A DNA stretch of 64,000 bases from Labia minor (taxonomy: Eukaryota; Arthropoda; Insecta; Dermaptera; Spongiphoridae), in the NCBI GenBank assembly GCA_963082975.1, contig OY720344.1:4637580-4701579 (forward strand), in the 5' to 3' direction. The stretch's first letter is position 1, and each line of letters begins with the position of its first letter. The notes under the pieces were generated by a model that did not search any database, was not told the origin of the DNA, and was given only the letters and a program-made list of their open reading frames with translations. The translations under genes were made by a program, and so were the position numbers. Below, piece by piece: positions 46,432 to 59,329 of this stretch.

Positions 46432-47902
46432 AATTGAAAATATGTATCTATCACAAATAAATAAAGAAAATTAGCTTTGTATAACATATTGCAAAAAATA
46501 TTTTGTATATTTATAAAAGTTTTTATATTATAATTTTTTTAAATATATGTATATCTATTATTTAATTTTTTTAATTAATAATAAAATAATTTTTATATAA
46601 ATAATAATAAAATTATATTTACTTTATAAACCATCATGCATGTAGATGTTTGATTTGACAGGAGTCAGGAGAGATCTGCCATTGGGAACCCATTAATTAA
46701 ATATAAATAAATATAAGAGTATTATATATAATTTTACAATTAATAATTGGAATCGTTTAAATTAATATTTATATCAATAAATTTTATTTATAATTATTTA
46801 ATTTGAATATATAGAATTTAACACATTCAAACATAGATTTTGTTTTGAACAAGTTTAATATATTAAAATTTTTAAATCAACAAATGTAACTAAATTCAAA
46901 TTTATTGAAAACATTAAAATAAATTATTAATTAAAATAAAATCAAGTTTATATAAATTAAATAATTTAAAAATACAAATATAGATATAAAATTATGAATG
47001 CACAAATATATTAATCTGAAATTGTTATTGAATTGATCTTCGGTGTAAAATTGGCAACAACGAACCAACTTATTTGATTGGTTATACCCCCCTTCAATGG
47101 ATGTTAACATGCGAGAGGTTTTTTTATTTTTATTTTATTACACCTCCTGTAAAGTTAATGGTGGCAAAAACCACTGTACAAAAAAAGTTGCTAGACTCAA
47201 AATAGGCTGAACCGATTTCATTTAACACCATCGCTATTTCTCTCAAATAGACTATAAATTTTACCAAGATCTAATCAAAAAAGTCAAGAAATTAATATTT
47301 TAAAATTTATATTTCAATCATGTGGGGGGAGGTGCGTTTAATATGAAGAAAATTTCTTTTTGGACTTTTAGCAGATCGGTAAACATTAAATAGCTCATTA
47401 TATTTTGAAAATTTATAAATTTTAATATTAATAAGAATTTCGTTTTATTCCTATCAATATTTTCTTTTTTATGTTTATATTTATAAAAATATATTTATTC
47501 GAAAATATTAACTGAAGAAATTATTATTATTATTTATCCAAAAAAAAAAAAAATGTTTAAATTTTAATATATTACAAAAACTCAATCAAATGTAAATTAA
47601 ATATACAGATCCGAATAGTATGTATGCGGAACACAACGTTAAAAAGATAAAATATTTTGTAATCAAATTAAAAAATAAATAAATAACAAACCAAAAAGAA
47701 AATGAAGATTTTAATATACTGATTGAAATAAAATAAATGAAAAGAGCTATTATATAAAAATACAAAAGAATGCCGAAGGCGGTTCGAGTGGCAAGTTTAG
47801 TATAATTAATGAAATTTACAAAAATTTATATTAAAATAAATAAATAAATGAAATAGAATATGAAATGATTTTCAATTAAAAAAATTAAATTAAAAAACTT
47901 AT
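46432..47902. other. AT-rich non-coding
   Basis: A diffuse old repeat at about 47080-47360 has the phrase AAAATAGGCTGAACCGATTT, typical of transposon-derived repeats. A fragment at 47771-47795 (GCCGAAGGCGGTTCGAGT) resembles 320-345 in the R1-like relic. Confidence 0.4.
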
Positions 47903-48160
47903 TGCTCGACCCTTTAAAAAATATTGATATACAATTCTTCACTATGTTACATCCTTGCATCAATCTGATTAAAATGAATGGAACTTGGGGTCCTCAATAA
48001 TAATAAATATTAATAAAATTTAAATACTATTTTAGTGAAAAAATATAAAAAAAATTATAAAACTATCTGAAAATTAATTAATAAAAGAACAATGAATAAA
48101 TAAATATAAATAAATAATTTAATAAAAAATAAACCCGAAAATAGATTAAAAAAAACATAT
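47903..48160 (+). repeat. Repeat D, copy 2
   Basis: Collinear with 30061-30349, including TGCTCGACCCTTTAAAAAAT and TGGAACTTGGGGTCCTCAAT. Confidence 0.6.
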
Positions 48161-48179
48161 AAAATTAACTAATAAAAAT

Positions 48180-48440
48180 TTATAAGAATTTCGAAATTAA
48201 ATAAAATATTTTAAATATAAAAAATATTAATATATTTTCAATTAAAAAGTATGGCAAGAGGAAAATATGAATGACTTATAGTTAGTGACGTCATATAAAT
48301 TTAAATTAAGGAAAAACTAATGAAGATGATTTTTCCTGAGGCTGAAACCAATACATATCAATTTGTCTTTATAAATATTTTCTGTGGTGTGAATTTCAAG
48401 CGGTTAATTAATAAATTAATTCAAAAATATAGAAATATAT
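48180..48440 (+). repeat. Repeat C, copy 2
   Basis: Matches 21290-21560 in order (GGCAAGAGG, GTGACGTCATA, GGCTGAAACCAATACA, GGTGTGAATTTCAA). Confidence 0.6.
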
Positions 48441-49047
48441 ATATACGAATATATATACAAATATATATAAGATATATACAATTTTTGCTAGTATAATAAG
48501 ATAGATAGATAAGATATATTTTAAACACATATAGTAATATATAAGAGTTATACCTATTATTATTATTACTAATATTATTTGGGCCGAATGTGACTTGTGT
48601 ATTTTTAATGTTAAAAATGACATACCTACATGCCGAATCATAGGAAAATGTGTTGCTAGAAACATCTGTGAGAGTAAAACCGGCAAACTTCAAATAACAC
48701 CTATGGTATATTCGTATATACAGGGAGAGAGACAATGTAAATGAGAAAATTATTATTTTAAATTTAAATTTCATTCTCTTTGATATAATTTTTTTGTTTT
48801 TTTTTTGTTTTGATATCAAATTATCAACATTTTAATAATATTTAAAACTTCTATTTTAATAAATTTAATATATCTTATATATTTTTATTTTTTTTTATTT
48901 TTTAATGCCATAAATTAATTCATTTTAACAAAAAAATATTGTAATTTAATTATTTATTTTAAAAACTCTTACGTTTATATGTTTTGTACTTATATAAAAT
49001 ATTAAATAATTTTATTGTTTATACATATGCATCATATATATTATTTA
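48441..49047. other. AT-rich non-coding
   Basis: Nothing recognised. Confidence 0.4.
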
Positions 49048-49481
49048 CGAGGATGGTCTGAAAAGTTTCCGACCTCTCCAAGAAAAACGATGTTTTTCGA
49101 TTTTTTTTTTGTTTTATTTTTCAAAATTCAAGATAATTGAGATCTGTACGATGTCAACTGAACGTGTGCGAAATATTTTGCAAAACCATTTGAATATGGA
49201 AAGCTGTGTGCAATGTGGGTGCCGCATTTCCTAACGTTAGACCAAAAATTGCTTCGAAAAACCATTTCTAACGACAATTTGGCGCTGTAGGCGTAATCCA
49301 AACGAATTTTTGCATCCTTTCATAACTGTTGATGAGACTTAAATTAAATTAAATCAAATTTAATTAATTAATTAAATTAATTAGAACACCGTTATGAAAA
49401 ATGAATCAGTGTTGATGGAGATTATGTTGAAAAATATAGCAAAAAAAACATCGTTTTTCTTGGTCAGGTCGGAAACTTTTC
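49048..49481 (+). mobile_element. Internally deleted mariner element M1, copy 2
   Basis: Starts after TA with CGAGGATGGTCTGAAAAGTT and TCCGACC and ends GGTCGGAAACTTTTCA, running into a (TA)n tract; the last few bases of the right end are missing. 49130-49345 encodes the broken transposase segment (DLYDVN/MSTERVRNILQ, then a stretch ending RNPNEFLHPFITVDET). The catalytic region after this is deleted. Confidence 0.7.
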
Positions 49482-51042
49482 ATATATATATATATATATA
49501 TATGCATTATATGCATTATAATATTTTATACTATATATTTTAGTATACTTATTGTATGATTATAATTTTAATTTTATTTTTGTCAAGGTCTACCGAAGAT
49601 ATACGATCAAATATATTCGTTAAATTTCGTAAAATTTATTATTTTATGATCCTATTCAGTTTCCTGTCGGTCACTCCTTTTTTTCTAGTCTTCTTCTAGA
49701 TATTTGTTATAAGGAGGTTCTGTGATATTTTTTATATTTCAAGAGTCATAATGTTGTATTAACCTTTAATATTACGAATATTGTACCATCTACTTAATAT
49801 TTTTAACTTAAAAAGAAAACAGAAAAAAATGCCTCTATTAGAATATTCAGATGGTATTTATTTTATTTATTTGTTATCTTTATAACTAATTTTTAATTGA
49901 TTTCTATGATAACTTTTTGATTTGATTTTTTTTATATCATTAAAATATTTCTAAATAAGTATACTTAATATAACTTAATATTAAACTTTATTAAATGTTT
50001 ATTATGAGGTTTTTTCAAAATCATTTCTCTAATGATGTTTCAATAATTTTATCATCTCATATACCGAACATTGCAATGATTAGAACTGTTACATAAAATT
50101 ATAAAAAAAAAATTGATAGAAATAATACAATGTGATTTTTATATTTATTTATATAATTATGGATTACTGATCTTAGAAATTGTTCACATTATTTTTATAA
50201 ATTTTATACATCGGTGAGTTTTGAGGGTGATGAATCTATCTGAATATCTCATATCTCATAATGTTTTTTTTTAATTAATTAATGACATATTATGTCAATA
50301 ATGTGCACACAAATCAAAGCACTACAATGATTCAAGGTGGCTTTGGAAAACATCATTTATATATTTTTATGGTTATTATAAACATTTTAATATATAAACA
50401 TTAATTATTTGATTTTTAAAAATAAGTCTCTTTAATATTCATTTAACTTTTCTTTAATAAACAAAAAAATATATCCATATATTTAGCAATATAATAATAC
50501 TAATCAACAATTAATTATCTTTTAATAAATTAATATAAATTTTATCTTATTTTACTAACAAAATTATATATTATTTATTTGTCTTTCTGTTTTTTAAAAT
50601 TGTCAACATTTTATATATCATTTTTTTAAAAACAATTTCTTTATTTAATTGATTTTCATTATCGAACAGTGCGAGCGAGCCTTTTTATAAATTCTTATAA
50701 AATGTTTTATATCAAAAGATAATTACTGTATTTTTCAAAAAAAAAAAAAAATTGATTGATGCTATTTATAGGCTATGTATAAATAGAGACAAAAGTATTT
50801 GTAAGGTAAAATAAGAATAATAGAAAGAAGTAGGATATTCATTATATAAATGTTCCAGCAAATTTATTAATATTACCAGATAAATCGGTAATATTTTTAA
50901 AATAACATCATATAATATTATAAAGAATAATTTTTTGAACCCTCCCCACCGCATACAATAAAAAGAAAACAGTTAACTTTTTTTTTTTAGAACCATATTG
51001 AAAAAAAATTGGAAATGTTGTTTGAGTCTCTCTTTACATTCA
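49482..51042. other. AT-rich non-coding; probable location of missing 5' exons
   Basis: Upstream of the micro-exon gene. A possible exon-like segment begins at 50991 after a T-rich acceptor (see findings). No signal-peptide exon could be identified. Confidence 0.35.
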
Positions 51043-51431
51043 GAAACCGGAAGTGGTAGTATTAGCGATCGACGATAGGAAGGGAAGGGTTATTTTCGCA
51101 CCAACTTTCATGAGGAGATTTTTTACATATCACCACGAATCATGCACTTTGTATTGGTTTTATCCTCGAGAAAAATCATATTTATTAGTTTTTTCTTGAT
51201 TTAAAATTATATGACGTCATCCAGCCATTCATGACGTCACAGTCTGGTCTTGCATATATATTATAAATAAAATAAAATTAAAAATGTTTATATTTATTAT
51301 TTATGTATCCATATCTGTTTTTTCTTACATTAATAGATATATTAAAATTATTTGAAATTGTTTCTGTAGCTGGAAATTAATTTATTTCAAACCGTCGGTC
51401 GGTTCGGACCTGGCCACAGGTCAACTTATTT
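51043..51431 (-). mobile_element. Type-B repeat, copy 4 (truncated)
   Basis: Reverse orientation: AACCGGAAGTGGTAGTATTA at the left, TGACGTCATCCAGCCATTCA then TGACGTCA in the middle, and GTCGGTCGGTTCGGACCTGG to CAACTTATTT at the right. The half containing the GACGGACGG block is missing. Confidence 0.75.
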
Positions 51432-51585
51432 TTATTTAGAAGTATATTGAAAAAAAAATCGAAAATTTTCAAAAGTACTTGAAATCCCTTCGCGGGCTCA
51501 TACCTATTTCAAATTATAATTCTAGGCTGCATTTGTAATCAATGAATAATAATAATAAAAATTCTTTTTTTTTCTTTTGTTTTAG

Positions 51586-51628
51586 AATCAAGATTTGAAA
51601 GAGATATAAAAGTATATATTTCAATATA

Positions 51629-51672
<44 letters not shown>

Positions 51673-54661
51673 TTTTGTATATAACAATTTTATTCTTCTT
51701 AGGAACAAAATGAAAAAATGCATCAAATTATTAATGAAAAAAATATGATGTAAGATTTATACACACATTTATTAACCTATATATAGATATTTTTGTATTT
51801 ACAATTTATCTAATTGTAAGTAAAACTAAATGCTCACATCTTTTTAAATAAGGATGATAAACATTTATTAATATTATTTGTAGGATAGAAATCAAAGATT
51901 ATTATTTTATTTTTATTTTTTTTACATTATATAGAGCAGTGGTTCTTAACCGGTGTCCCGCCAAAATTAGATAATCAGAAAAAATATGGTATCATGAATA
52001 TATATCATAAATATAAATAATGTATTAATTAATATATAATGCTTCTTTTTTTGTTCCGTCGTTTTGAAAAGGTAACGAACCACTGATATAGAGAGTAGGA
52101 ACCTAATATATATATATATTGATAAAATTATACATCAGACAATTCATCTCTTTTATGTATACATATACGTACATTTATTTTCATTAGTATAATATTTGAT
52201 TCTTTAATTATTATATTATTGGAAATTTCTATATGTATTTGTATATTTTGTATATCAATTTTTAATTTATTATAAATTATATTTTTTTTTTTTTATTAAC
52301 TTTTTGTGTAACATCTCTAATTAAATTAATTGAAATGCTGTCATTTAAGTACATAATATATATATCTCATAAATAATTTTGATCTGTTATCTATATACAT
52401 AATATTCATTATTTAGTTAAGTTTTACAATATTATTATTTATTTTTTTTTTAATTATTATTTTGTTCATTTTTATTCTATTCTTGAACATCATTGCTCTT
52501 GTCTAGCTATATTAAAATTTCATAAAATAATTTTTATTTATTTTTTAATTTTAGAATGGATTATTGCGTCAAATTAATGGAAGAATGTAAATATTAAATA
52601 TCTATAATAATACTTATTATATATCTTTATAATAATTTATTATTTATTTTCTTTTTCTTTTAGTAAAATTGATAGTAAAAAAAAAAGTCTTTACTGTTGA
52701 TCGGTTTGTATAATTGTAAAATCAATCAATACCTTATTTTCTTTTCCTTATTAAATATATAAATAAATTTTAAATAATACTAGATTTGCAAGAATTTATT
52801 ATATGTAGTTTTGAACTTTGAAAAAAATTATTACAAGAATAATGTAAATAAATTTAAAATTTATATACCTATCATTTTAGAAATTTACCTGATAGAGAAC
52901 GTTCAATTATGATTATTATTATTATTATTAATTTTTTTTTATTTATTAGTTGTAAATTTAAAGAATTAGATTGGATTATTAACGAAGAGGATTCCAATAA
53001 ATTAGGTAAGTTTATTTTCATTTTTTTATATAAATATTTGAGAAAATGATCGTGTTATATTTTTAAGAATACCAATATCGTATCAGAGTAATAATAAGTC
53101 CAAAGCACTTTAATAATATTATTTTATATTAATTTCAGATGCCAATTATATCATTCAAGATGCATATGAGGTAAGTATTAAAATATTAAATATAAATAAA
53201 TAAATAGTAATGTTTTTCTTTCTTTTTTTTTTTTATTTCATTTTCAGATGAAAATATTGGAAAATATACAAAATGTATGAGTATCAATAATTAATATCAG
53301 TGTTGTTGTGTTATTTGATCAGAGAGAGTTTATATATTAGTTATTTATTTAAATATTGGCGGTTTAAAAAAATACTCAATCTCTTTTTGATAAAGTTAGA
53401 ATAAGATTGTATATGATGGTTCATTATCAAAAAATTGATCACTGATTCTATCTGATAAGAAAGTCCTTGTTATCGATTTATCTATAATAAAATTTATTAT
53501 TTTTTTTCTCCGATTTATTTTTAAATAAATTTGTATATAAATTTGGACTATAACATTTGTAACATTTCAACAATATTTTTTTTTCATATTTTTAAATAAA
53601 ACCTGTTGAATATATGTGGTGGACTTTTCAATCGATATATACGGTAGCCATTGGCAATGTTTTTTTCTAAATATATTTAAAAATAATGATTTAAAATAGA
53701 AAATTTTTTAAAAAAATATATTCAAAATAAAAAATATAATTTTATGGAATGAAATGCGAAGGTGGGGTGTAGTTGGGGGAATACATCCACACACTCACAG
53801 CACTTCAACGGAAAAACCACTTTTTTGGAATCAGATAGACTTGAAACGTGGAGATCTGTGAAAAACACATACCGGAAATGGGTCGGTATTATATGTAATT
53901 CACTCTCAAAAAAAAAAAAAATGATATTTTTTCAATTGAAAAGTAAAAATTCTTTAATTCCTTTTTTTGAGAGAGAGATTTTTTTTATTTACTAAATAAT
54001 AGAAAATAATTAAGTTTTATTAAGATAAAAAATAATTTTGATTTTGCAGATAGAATCTTCAATGATTATTGGAGGAATAAGAAGAAGAAGAACGGAAGGA
54101 GAAATAATATCATCTAGAAAACAAATATGCATGTAATATCAATTTTTTACATTATATCTAAAAAATTTCTATCAAACATTTTTTTTTAAATTTTAATTTA
54201 ATTATTAAATATAATATATTTTACTTTATAAATTTTAATTGATTTTATTCTAGAAATGAAAATATAAATTTAGAAATTCCGTTAAATGTACCAGACCAAG
54301 AAGAGACGGGGTAAAAAATTCAAAATATGTATATATTAATGATAATCATATGAACAAAATCAATCAACACAATACATTAGTTAATTTAAATTTTATTTTA
54401 ATTTAATTTTTATAAAAATAAAAATTTCCATAAACAATATTTAATACTTATAGAATACCTTACATTGAAACGATATGGTAACCTAAACTATTAATGTACA
54501 GATTATCTTAGTAAAATTTATACTTTAATATTTTTTAGTTTTGAATCAAACTTAAAATTAATACATTTATTTATTTGTTTTTTTTTTTTAGTTATAAAAC
54601 AGAAAAACAATGGAAAGAATCTTATGACAAGATAAAGTATATTTTCAAATTGATTATATTA

Positions 54662-54696
<35 letters not shown>

Positions 54697-56262
54697 CAGT
54701 AATTTGAATTTCTTCCAACCTCGACGCTATTAGGTTTGTGAGGGCTATGAGCTAAGGGTGACTCATTTTTTTCACCTCTCTTCTCTCTCATCTTCCATAC
54801 TCTAAATGTTGGGCGAGACAATAAAATGAAACAAAACAAAATAAAACCTTGAATTAAACAATTCTATCATTCGCTTGATAATTGTTCAAGTGAATATTAT
54901 AGTGCCGATGTTGATTTTGTTAAATGTAAAGACTACTGGCAATCAATCTTGGCCCATCCAGTTTAGGCGGACCTGGATGCTCACTGGATTCTAGATGCCG
55001 CAAAGTACAAGGAATACCTGAAATAGCCTTACTGGACGATATTAATATTTATAATTATCAAAAATGTAATGAACTGGAAATCTGCCGGACAACTTTTTTT
55101 TTTAAACAGCAAAATTTATGAGCACTGTGACCAAAATAATATCCTTGCTTTTGAGCAGAAGGAATGCGCCTGAGGTAGCTTGGAATGTAAGGAACAATCA
55201 CTAATAGATTCAATACTCTTCAACCAAGCCTTCAAAAACAAAAGGAATCTCCACGACTGCTACATCGACTACTCAAAAGCCTTTTGATTCTATCCCTCAA
55301 AACTGGCTCATAAGAACCCTTGAAATTTACTAAATAAACCAAGAGATTACTCAATTGCTATCTCATCTTATAGGAACATTCAGAGAACCACCTTAAAATT
55401 ATATAACAACAATATTGGAAATGTTTTCATAAAGAGGGAAATATTTCAGGGAAACTCTTTTAACCGATTGTGGTTTTGGTTTGATATAGCCCCCCCCCCC
55501 ACCCCCCTCAACTCATCTAAATAATAAAAAATAAAGGCTTTTGTTTAGAAAAGAGAGATTCAGTCGTATACACCAACTTGGTGGATGTGGATGACCTAAA
55601 ACTGTATGCAGAAACTGAAAGAGAACAAAAGGCGCTGTTAAACACCACCAAAACATTTAGTCATTTAGTGATGGCATTGAAATGAACTTTAGATTGGACA
55701 AATGTGCAATGTATCATGCTTTGTGACTCTGTCAAATCAAGATACACTGGGCATATCTCATCTGTCCTCACCTAATAAAATATTAAAATAAATATTTAGG
55801 CATTCAAGAGAACCAGAATATTAGTCACACACTATTATACAATGAAGAAATAAATATCTAACAGCTAAACATAAATGTAAACGACTGTAATTTTCTCGAA
55901 ACGATGGAGGTGTGGCGGACTTCAAAATATCTCTCAGCTCTGCAGAAAACAAGTTACATCCTGAATCATAAAAACCCTAGAATACCACCAAAGATAGATT
56001 TACACTCTTTCAAGGATTCATCACGACAATTAGAACCAAGAACTACGAGAAACACATAAAGGAGTTATACTACAATCATGCCACATCATAAGAAAAGAAA
56101 AGTCATAATAAAGAAGAAAACCTGGGGGTGTTGTGGATTAAAGTCAATTCCCTCTCTGCCTCCCATTTGAGCCTGATCCCACCAAAAAAAAAAAAAAGGT
56201 GAATTAAAAGGAATAGGTAAAAGTTTACCAGCTCTTGTGCTGTGTAAGTGTAACCAACTCAA

Positions 56263-56298
<36 letters not shown>

Positions 56299-56472
56299 CA
56301 ACGAAAAATAAATGAATATTACAAATAAATAACTAATAATTTTGTTTTAGATTATTAGAAATTAAAATGAAAAATCGATTGAAGAAATCTAAATCAATCA
56401 GTGAATATTGTAAAAAATTACCAATTAAATATATAAAAATATTAAATGCCTTAGAAATATTATCTGGTAGGT

Positions 56473-56506
<34 letters not shown>

Positions 56507-56851
56507 ATATTTATATTACAATTAAATAATGGATTAGATGAACCTTAAATATGGAATGAAGTATAGTGGAAGGTTGCTATCGAAATGTGGGTAGCTTAAT
56601 TTCTCAGTAAATTAATAAATTAATAAATAATAATAATAATAATTAATAATTAATAAATGATTTCCATTAAATATTTATTTTTCTGTATTCATTCTTTTTT
56701 TTTATTTTATGTACGCGGATATTTAATTGTAATAATAATATATATTTAATATAATTCTTTCATTAAACATAATTATAATATATGTATATTTGTTTTAGTT
56801 TCAGAATTTGGTTATGGAAAGAAAGATGAAGAAGAAGAAAATGAATTATAG
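51586..56851 (+). CDS. Micro-exon gene, 3' part (12 exons), bicycle-like candidate
   Basis: Exons: 51586-51611, 51703-51749, 52555-52586, 52664-52703, 52950-53005, 53139-53170, 53248-53274, 54050-54132, 54254-54310, 54592-54636, 56351-56466 and 56799-56851. Phases are mixed but compatible at every junction, giving 203 uninterrupted residues to a TAG. All introns are GT-AG (the donor after 52703, GTTTGT, is weak). Landmarks: MDYCVKLMEE (Cys28), RCKFKELDW (Cys49), a GGIRRRRTEGE basic patch, KQIC (Cys113), SISEYCKKLP (Cys168) and an acidic DEEEENEL end. I recognise no conserved domain. Many 26-116-nt exons in mixed phases, small size and Tyr-Cys pairs recall secreted bicycle proteins of aphids, but the signal-peptide exon is not found. 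5' exons are missing from this model. Confidence 0.7.
51937..52085. mobile_element. 149-bp hAT MITE in an intron of the micro-exon gene
   Basis: CAGTGGTTCTTAACCGG at the left and GGTAACGAACCACTG at the right, with a perfect ATATAGAG duplication at 51929-51936 and 52086-52093. It lies in the intron between 51749 and 52555. Confidence 0.9.
54657..56298 (+). pseudogene. R4/Dong-like LINE relic in an intron of the micro-exon gene
   Basis: Broken frames give in order CYIDYSKAF (about 55257-55284), NWLIRTLEIY (about 55303), IKREIFQGNS (RT motif near 55430-55460), VDVDDLKLYA replacing the usual Y-x-DD box (about 55582-55612) and LDKCAMYHA (about 55695-55720). This series fits the R4/Dong clade. The 3' end is GTGTAACCAACTC followed by (AAT)n (56263-56298); the 5' side is a (TTA)n tract (54657-54697). 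Stops and frameshifts are frequent, and a C-rich run near 55490 disrupts the RT. A truncated relative lies at 13298-13543. Confidence 0.7.
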
Positions 56852-56885
56852 ATATATTTATTTTGATTTTGTTGAATTTATTTCT

Positions 56886-56891
56886 AATAAA
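56886..56891 (+). terminator. Polyadenylation signal of the micro-exon gene
   Basis: AATAAA 35 bp after the TAG stop codon. A second one follows at about 56939. Confidence 0.45.
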
Positions 56892-56899
56892 AATGACAT

Positions 56900-59320
56900 A
56901 ATAAAATTTATATTCAATTTCAATTTTAATTTCAAAGAATAAAAATAAATACTATTAAATTAAATTATTTTTTTCTTTATTTATTTAATAATATATTATT
57001 CATATTATTATAATTATTGTTTTTATATTTACATAATACTTATGAATGTTATCATTATCAATAATCACTTGAGTTTAAAATCAATTTATTATACTAATTC
57101 TATATAACTAACATATACTTACATACGAGTATATTCATATAATGCATTATTATTTTATTCAAATTCATAAGTATATTATATTTTATATTTTAATAGTCAA
57201 TAAACAATATTATCTGTTATTCATAGTAATTAAGAAAATATAAATTTTATTAAACATAATAATAAATAAATCGATTGAAAAGATGAATTAATTAGAATTA
57301 AATCCTCATTTCATGTTGAGTTGAACTATTATACAATTGACAATTCAATTCTTTTCTATGTTAAACAATCTTAATTTCATTAATTTTAATTTATTTCCTT
57401 TTTTAAATTGGTTTTACATAATCAATGTATTAAATTTTAAATTCATCTATTTATTTATCTATTTTACAAGAATCATCATTTTTCTACATATATCTAAATA
57501 AAGTGAATACATGGAAGAAGAAAAATAATTAATATGTAATTGATTGTATCAGTCAAGTGTTTGTTATTTATTCTTTTATAATAAATGGAATGTAAATACA
57601 ATACAACTATTACATATAAACTTATTCATTCCATTTTCAAATGATGGATGTGGTAAATTAAGAATGCGAATAAAATTTAATATAAAAATTTATGTTAATT
57701 GAGGGTGTAATTACGAGATGATAGAAATGATTGAAAAGAACAACTATTGAAAGAATTTTGGTAAATACAGCCAAAAATGTTTTTTTTCTTCTAGACTGAC
57801 ACCTATAAAATAAAGAATGTACATTTAAATAATAATTCTTCATCTTTAGTAATTACTATATAATTTTATTAATACCTCTTTATATATATATATATATAAC
57901 ATGACCAATTTACTTAAAATTAAAAGGAGTACAAAAAGTTTACTAAAAAAAGTAAAACTCAAATAAATGTGAAACGTTTTATTAACTTAAAAAAAAATAC
58001 AACAATTATGTTTACTTATTAAGTACAGAATGTGATGTGTAGGTGAAAGTGGGGCAAATTTATACAAGCAACACCTTTATACACGAGATAGTAAAAAAAG
58101 ATATATAAGAATATATGATATGATGTAATTTCATAGTAATCGGTTTATCCAATTTTAATTCTAGTAGCCTCACACAATTTTCCGGAAAAAGGAACATATA
58201 TGCTAAGAATAGACATAGAATATAAATATGTTTGATAGAGAGACCGACAGACATGAAAAATCTTTCTATATTATAATCTAATTTATAATATTAAATAATA
58301 TTTTATTCACACATCTAATTTCATTCATTTATAAATCTAAATCATTTACTTAATAAGTATATACTCATATATATATATATATATATATAAAATATGTATC
58401 TCTCTCTCTCTCTCTATGAGGTGTTTGTTGAATGTCGTAATTGATAAATGTTTGTTCCTTTTGTTTGTTAATTCATCATTGGTTAAAGTAAAGATTTTTT
58501 TGACTAGAAATTAATTTATATTTATCATTGAGATGACCAATTGACAACTATTTATCAATTTTCTCATTCCAAACACATTTCACATTTACCATTTATCTTT
58601 CTATCTATAAAATAAGAGAGATATCTAATATCCACACTCTACTACTAAATATATATATAATTTGTTTTGTATAGGAGAATATTTATTATTTATATTAATC
58701 AATTTCTAATCTTTCTAATTGAATTAGCACGATAGAGAGAGAGAGAGAGAGAGAGACTTCATTAATCTATAAATTAAATTAAATTGAATTAATTAAAAAA
58801 AATTATAGAATTATTGATATTAAAATTTCATCATTATTAAAAAAAAAAAAAAAAAAAAGTTTATAAATAAAATTTCTCAATTAAAAAAGAAGCTTCTATC
58901 AATCATAACTAACTAAATTTTATATAAATGTGAATATCTGTAAATTAAGGGATATTTTGGAAAGAGAGAGATGATAAAATAAAAACCTTTGCCTACAACA
59001 CAATATATATATATATATATATATAGTATATATATTCGAATAGAGAGAGAGAGAGAGAGGGGGAGAGATAGAAAGAGAGAATATAATTTCACTCGATTCT
59101 GTTTTGTTTTATAATAATGAAATGAAAGGATCTTGTGTTTTAATTAAAAGCTCTCGGGATGATAAAATTCTTAATTAAATTGCTTAAATGAAAAAGGGCC
59201 GAACGGGTTAATTTAAAAAAAAATTTAAAATAAAGAATAAACGAAAGAAATAATAATAATAATAATAATTTAAAAAGGATTATTTCTTTATACTTTTATA
59301 CTAAAGTACTAGGTATATGA
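56900..59320. other. AT-rich non-coding with microsatellites
   Basis: (TA)n at about 58368-58389 followed by (TC)n at about 58399-58416; (GA)n at 58735-58756; (TA)n at about 59003-59026 followed by (GA)n at about 59042-59060. About 58030-58250 resembles an old repeat ending in GACCGACAGACATG. No gene supported. Confidence 0.4.
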
Positions 59321-59329
59321 TGGCATGGA

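Noticed and set aside
48408..48819. Overlapping minus-strand frames of 92 and 132 codons
   Set aside because: They are driven by AT-rich microsatellite-like sequence (Ile/Tyr runs) over repeat C.
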